In this document: piece by piece, positions 4,352 to 5,247 of the stretch | Layout of the letters: every line of letters starts with the position of its first letter | Position numbering within the stretch: position 1 is the first letter of the stretch | Origin: Omnitrophica WOR_2 bacterium GWA2_47_8 | GTDB taxonomy: Bacteria > Omnitrophota > Gorgyraeia > Zapsychrales > GWA2-47-8 | Reading direction: 5' to 3' | DNA: 5,247 nucleotides | Assembly (NCBI GenBank): GCA_001805375.1 | Contig: MHFY01000076.1 | Coordinates: forward strand, 909-6,155 | The notes under the pieces: generated by a model | What the model was told of the DNA's origin: nothing | Seen by the model: only the letters and a program-made list of their open reading frames with translations | Databases searched by the model: none | Position numbers and translations under genes: made by a program

Positions 4352-5247
4352 CTGCTGCTTCAATCGAATCGTTGTTTCATGAAGACCGCCGCTTCGAGCC
4401 GTCTGCGGCATTTCGCGCGCAGGCCCTGATTCCCGATATGGCGACCTATGAGCTTCTCTATGCGCGATCGATCCAGGATCCCGAGCGCTTTTGGGGTGAG
4501 ATGGCGGAAGATTTTACCTGGTATGCTCCCTGGGACAAAGTTGAGGATTGGACATTTGCCGATGCGGCTCAGGTACGCTGGTTCGTCGGCGGCAAGACCA
4601 ACCTCTCCGTCAATTGTCTGGATCGCCATGTGGACGCCGGCAAAGGCAATAACCGCGCCATCATCTGGGAGGGCAACCAAGCGGGTGAGACCCGGGTATT
4701 GACCTACTCGGACGTGCTTGCCTTAGTCTGCCAGCTCGCCAATCTTTTGAAGTCGTGGGGCGTCGGTCGCGGTGACCGCGTCGCCATCTATATGCCGATG
4801 ATTCCCGAGCTCGCTATCGCGCTGCTCGCCTGTGCCCGCATCGGCGCCGTGCACACGGTGGTGTTCGGCGGATTCTCAGCCGAGGCGCTTAAGGATCGGA
4901 TTCTCGATGCCGCCTGCACGGTGCTTCTGACCGCCGATGGCTTTACCCGCGGTACCAAGTTTATTCCACTCAAGGAAGAGGTCGATCGGGCGCTCGACCT
5001 GTGTGCCCAAGCGGGACATGGGCTCGCGAAGTGCCTGGTCTACGACCACAGCGATCGCGACATGCCGATGACGGAAGGTCGGGATTGGTTCTGGCACCAG
5101 GCGCTGCGCGGCATGCCGGTTACCTGCCCGCCGGAGCACCTGGATGCCGATGATCCGTTGTTTATCCTCTATACCAGCGGCTCAACCGGAAAACCCAAAG
5201 GCGTGCTCCATACGACGGGTGGCTACATGGTTTATAGGTTTATACCG
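4348..5247 (+). CDS. acs: Acetyl-CoA synthetase, AMP-forming (5' part, runs off the right edge)
   Basis: Acs activates acetate with ATP to acetyl-AMP and then forms acetyl-CoA in the cytoplasm, feeding the TCA cycle. The first 300 residues of about 650 are present. The N-terminal ACAS_N segment (about 32-91) includes WYAPWDKVEDW and NLSVNCLDRHV. The AMP-binding domain follows, with RVAIYMPMIPELAIALLACA (144-163), VFGGFSAEAL (172-181), TRGTKFIPLK near the CoA site, and the P-loop-like YTSGSTGKPKG (275-285), then HTTGGY (288-293). The C-terminal catalytic lysine domain lies beyond the window. AAGGAGG (4337-4343) is 4 nt before the ATG, and the start overlaps the preceding stop (ATGA), so translation is likely coupled. 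The last four residues, RFIP, do not match the family, where a small residue and an ALT-like segment would be expected; this may be an edge artefact or a lesion. Confidence 0.95.
   Translation, partial: MTAASIESLFHEDRRFEPSAAFRAQALIPDMATYELLYARSIQDPERFWGEMAEDFTWYAPWDKVEDWTFADAAQVRWFVGGKTNLSVNCLDRHVDAGKGNNRAIIWEGNQAGETRVLTYSDVLALVCQLANLLKSWGVGRGDRVAIYMPMIPELAIALLACARIGAVHTVVFGGFSAEALKDRILDAACTVLLTADGFTRGTKFIPLKEEVDRALDLCAQAGHGLAKCLVYDHSDRDMPMTEGRDWFWHQALRGMPVTCPPEHLDADDPLFILYTSGSTGKPKGVLHTTGGYMVYRFIP

Overview
The window looks like chromosomal DNA from a Gram-negative, proteobacterium-like organism. The support is a Tat export pair (tatB-tatC), a long-form type II citrate synthase of the E. coli GltA kind, an RluA-type pseudouridine synthase, an AMP-forming acetyl-CoA synthetase and a YtjA-like small membrane protein. 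The pseudouridine synthase resembles the divergent form I associate with deltaproteobacterial-type lineages (from memory, weak evidence). I cannot name a genus. I see no insertion sequence, CRISPR array, phage gene or integrase.

Layout. Positions 1-60 hold the first 20 codons of an unidentified minus-strand gene that runs off the left edge. Positions 61-433 are an AT-richer divergent intergenic region with candidate promoters in both directions and a perfect 13-bp tandem duplication. Next, on the plus strand, come a DUF1328/YtjA-type two-helix membrane protein (434-616), whose stop codon lies in a 9-bp stem-loop, and a possible 57-residue charged protein (636-809). These face a minus-strand unit read as tRNA-Val(CAC) (1958-1887), tatB (1874-1545), tatC (1548-817). 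A 154-bp divergent region (1959-2112) with a large imperfect inverted repeat separates it from a plus-strand unit: gltA (2113-3399), an RluA-family gene (3413-4351) and acs (4348 to the right edge, incomplete).

How the genes fit together. gltA, the pseudouridine synthase gene and acs are tightly packed (13-nt gap, then a 4-nt ATGA overlap), so they probably share a transcript. Acs activates acetate to acetyl-CoA and citrate synthase condenses that with oxaloacetate, so the two enzymes form an acetate-to-TCA route; the RNA-modifying enzyme between them has no obvious metabolic link. tatB and tatC overlap by 4 nt and follow the tRNA by only 12 nt, with the tatB ribosome-binding site inside the tRNA trailer, so tRNA maturation and Tat expression may be linked.

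Most of the window is ordinary housekeeping content. The points most worth a second look are the tRNA-tatBC linkage, the RluA-family protein with a changed HRLD motif inside a carbon-metabolism operon, the inverted repeat upstream of gltA, and the stem-loop over the DUF1328 stop codon. I found no clear evidence of a previously undescribed multi-gene system.
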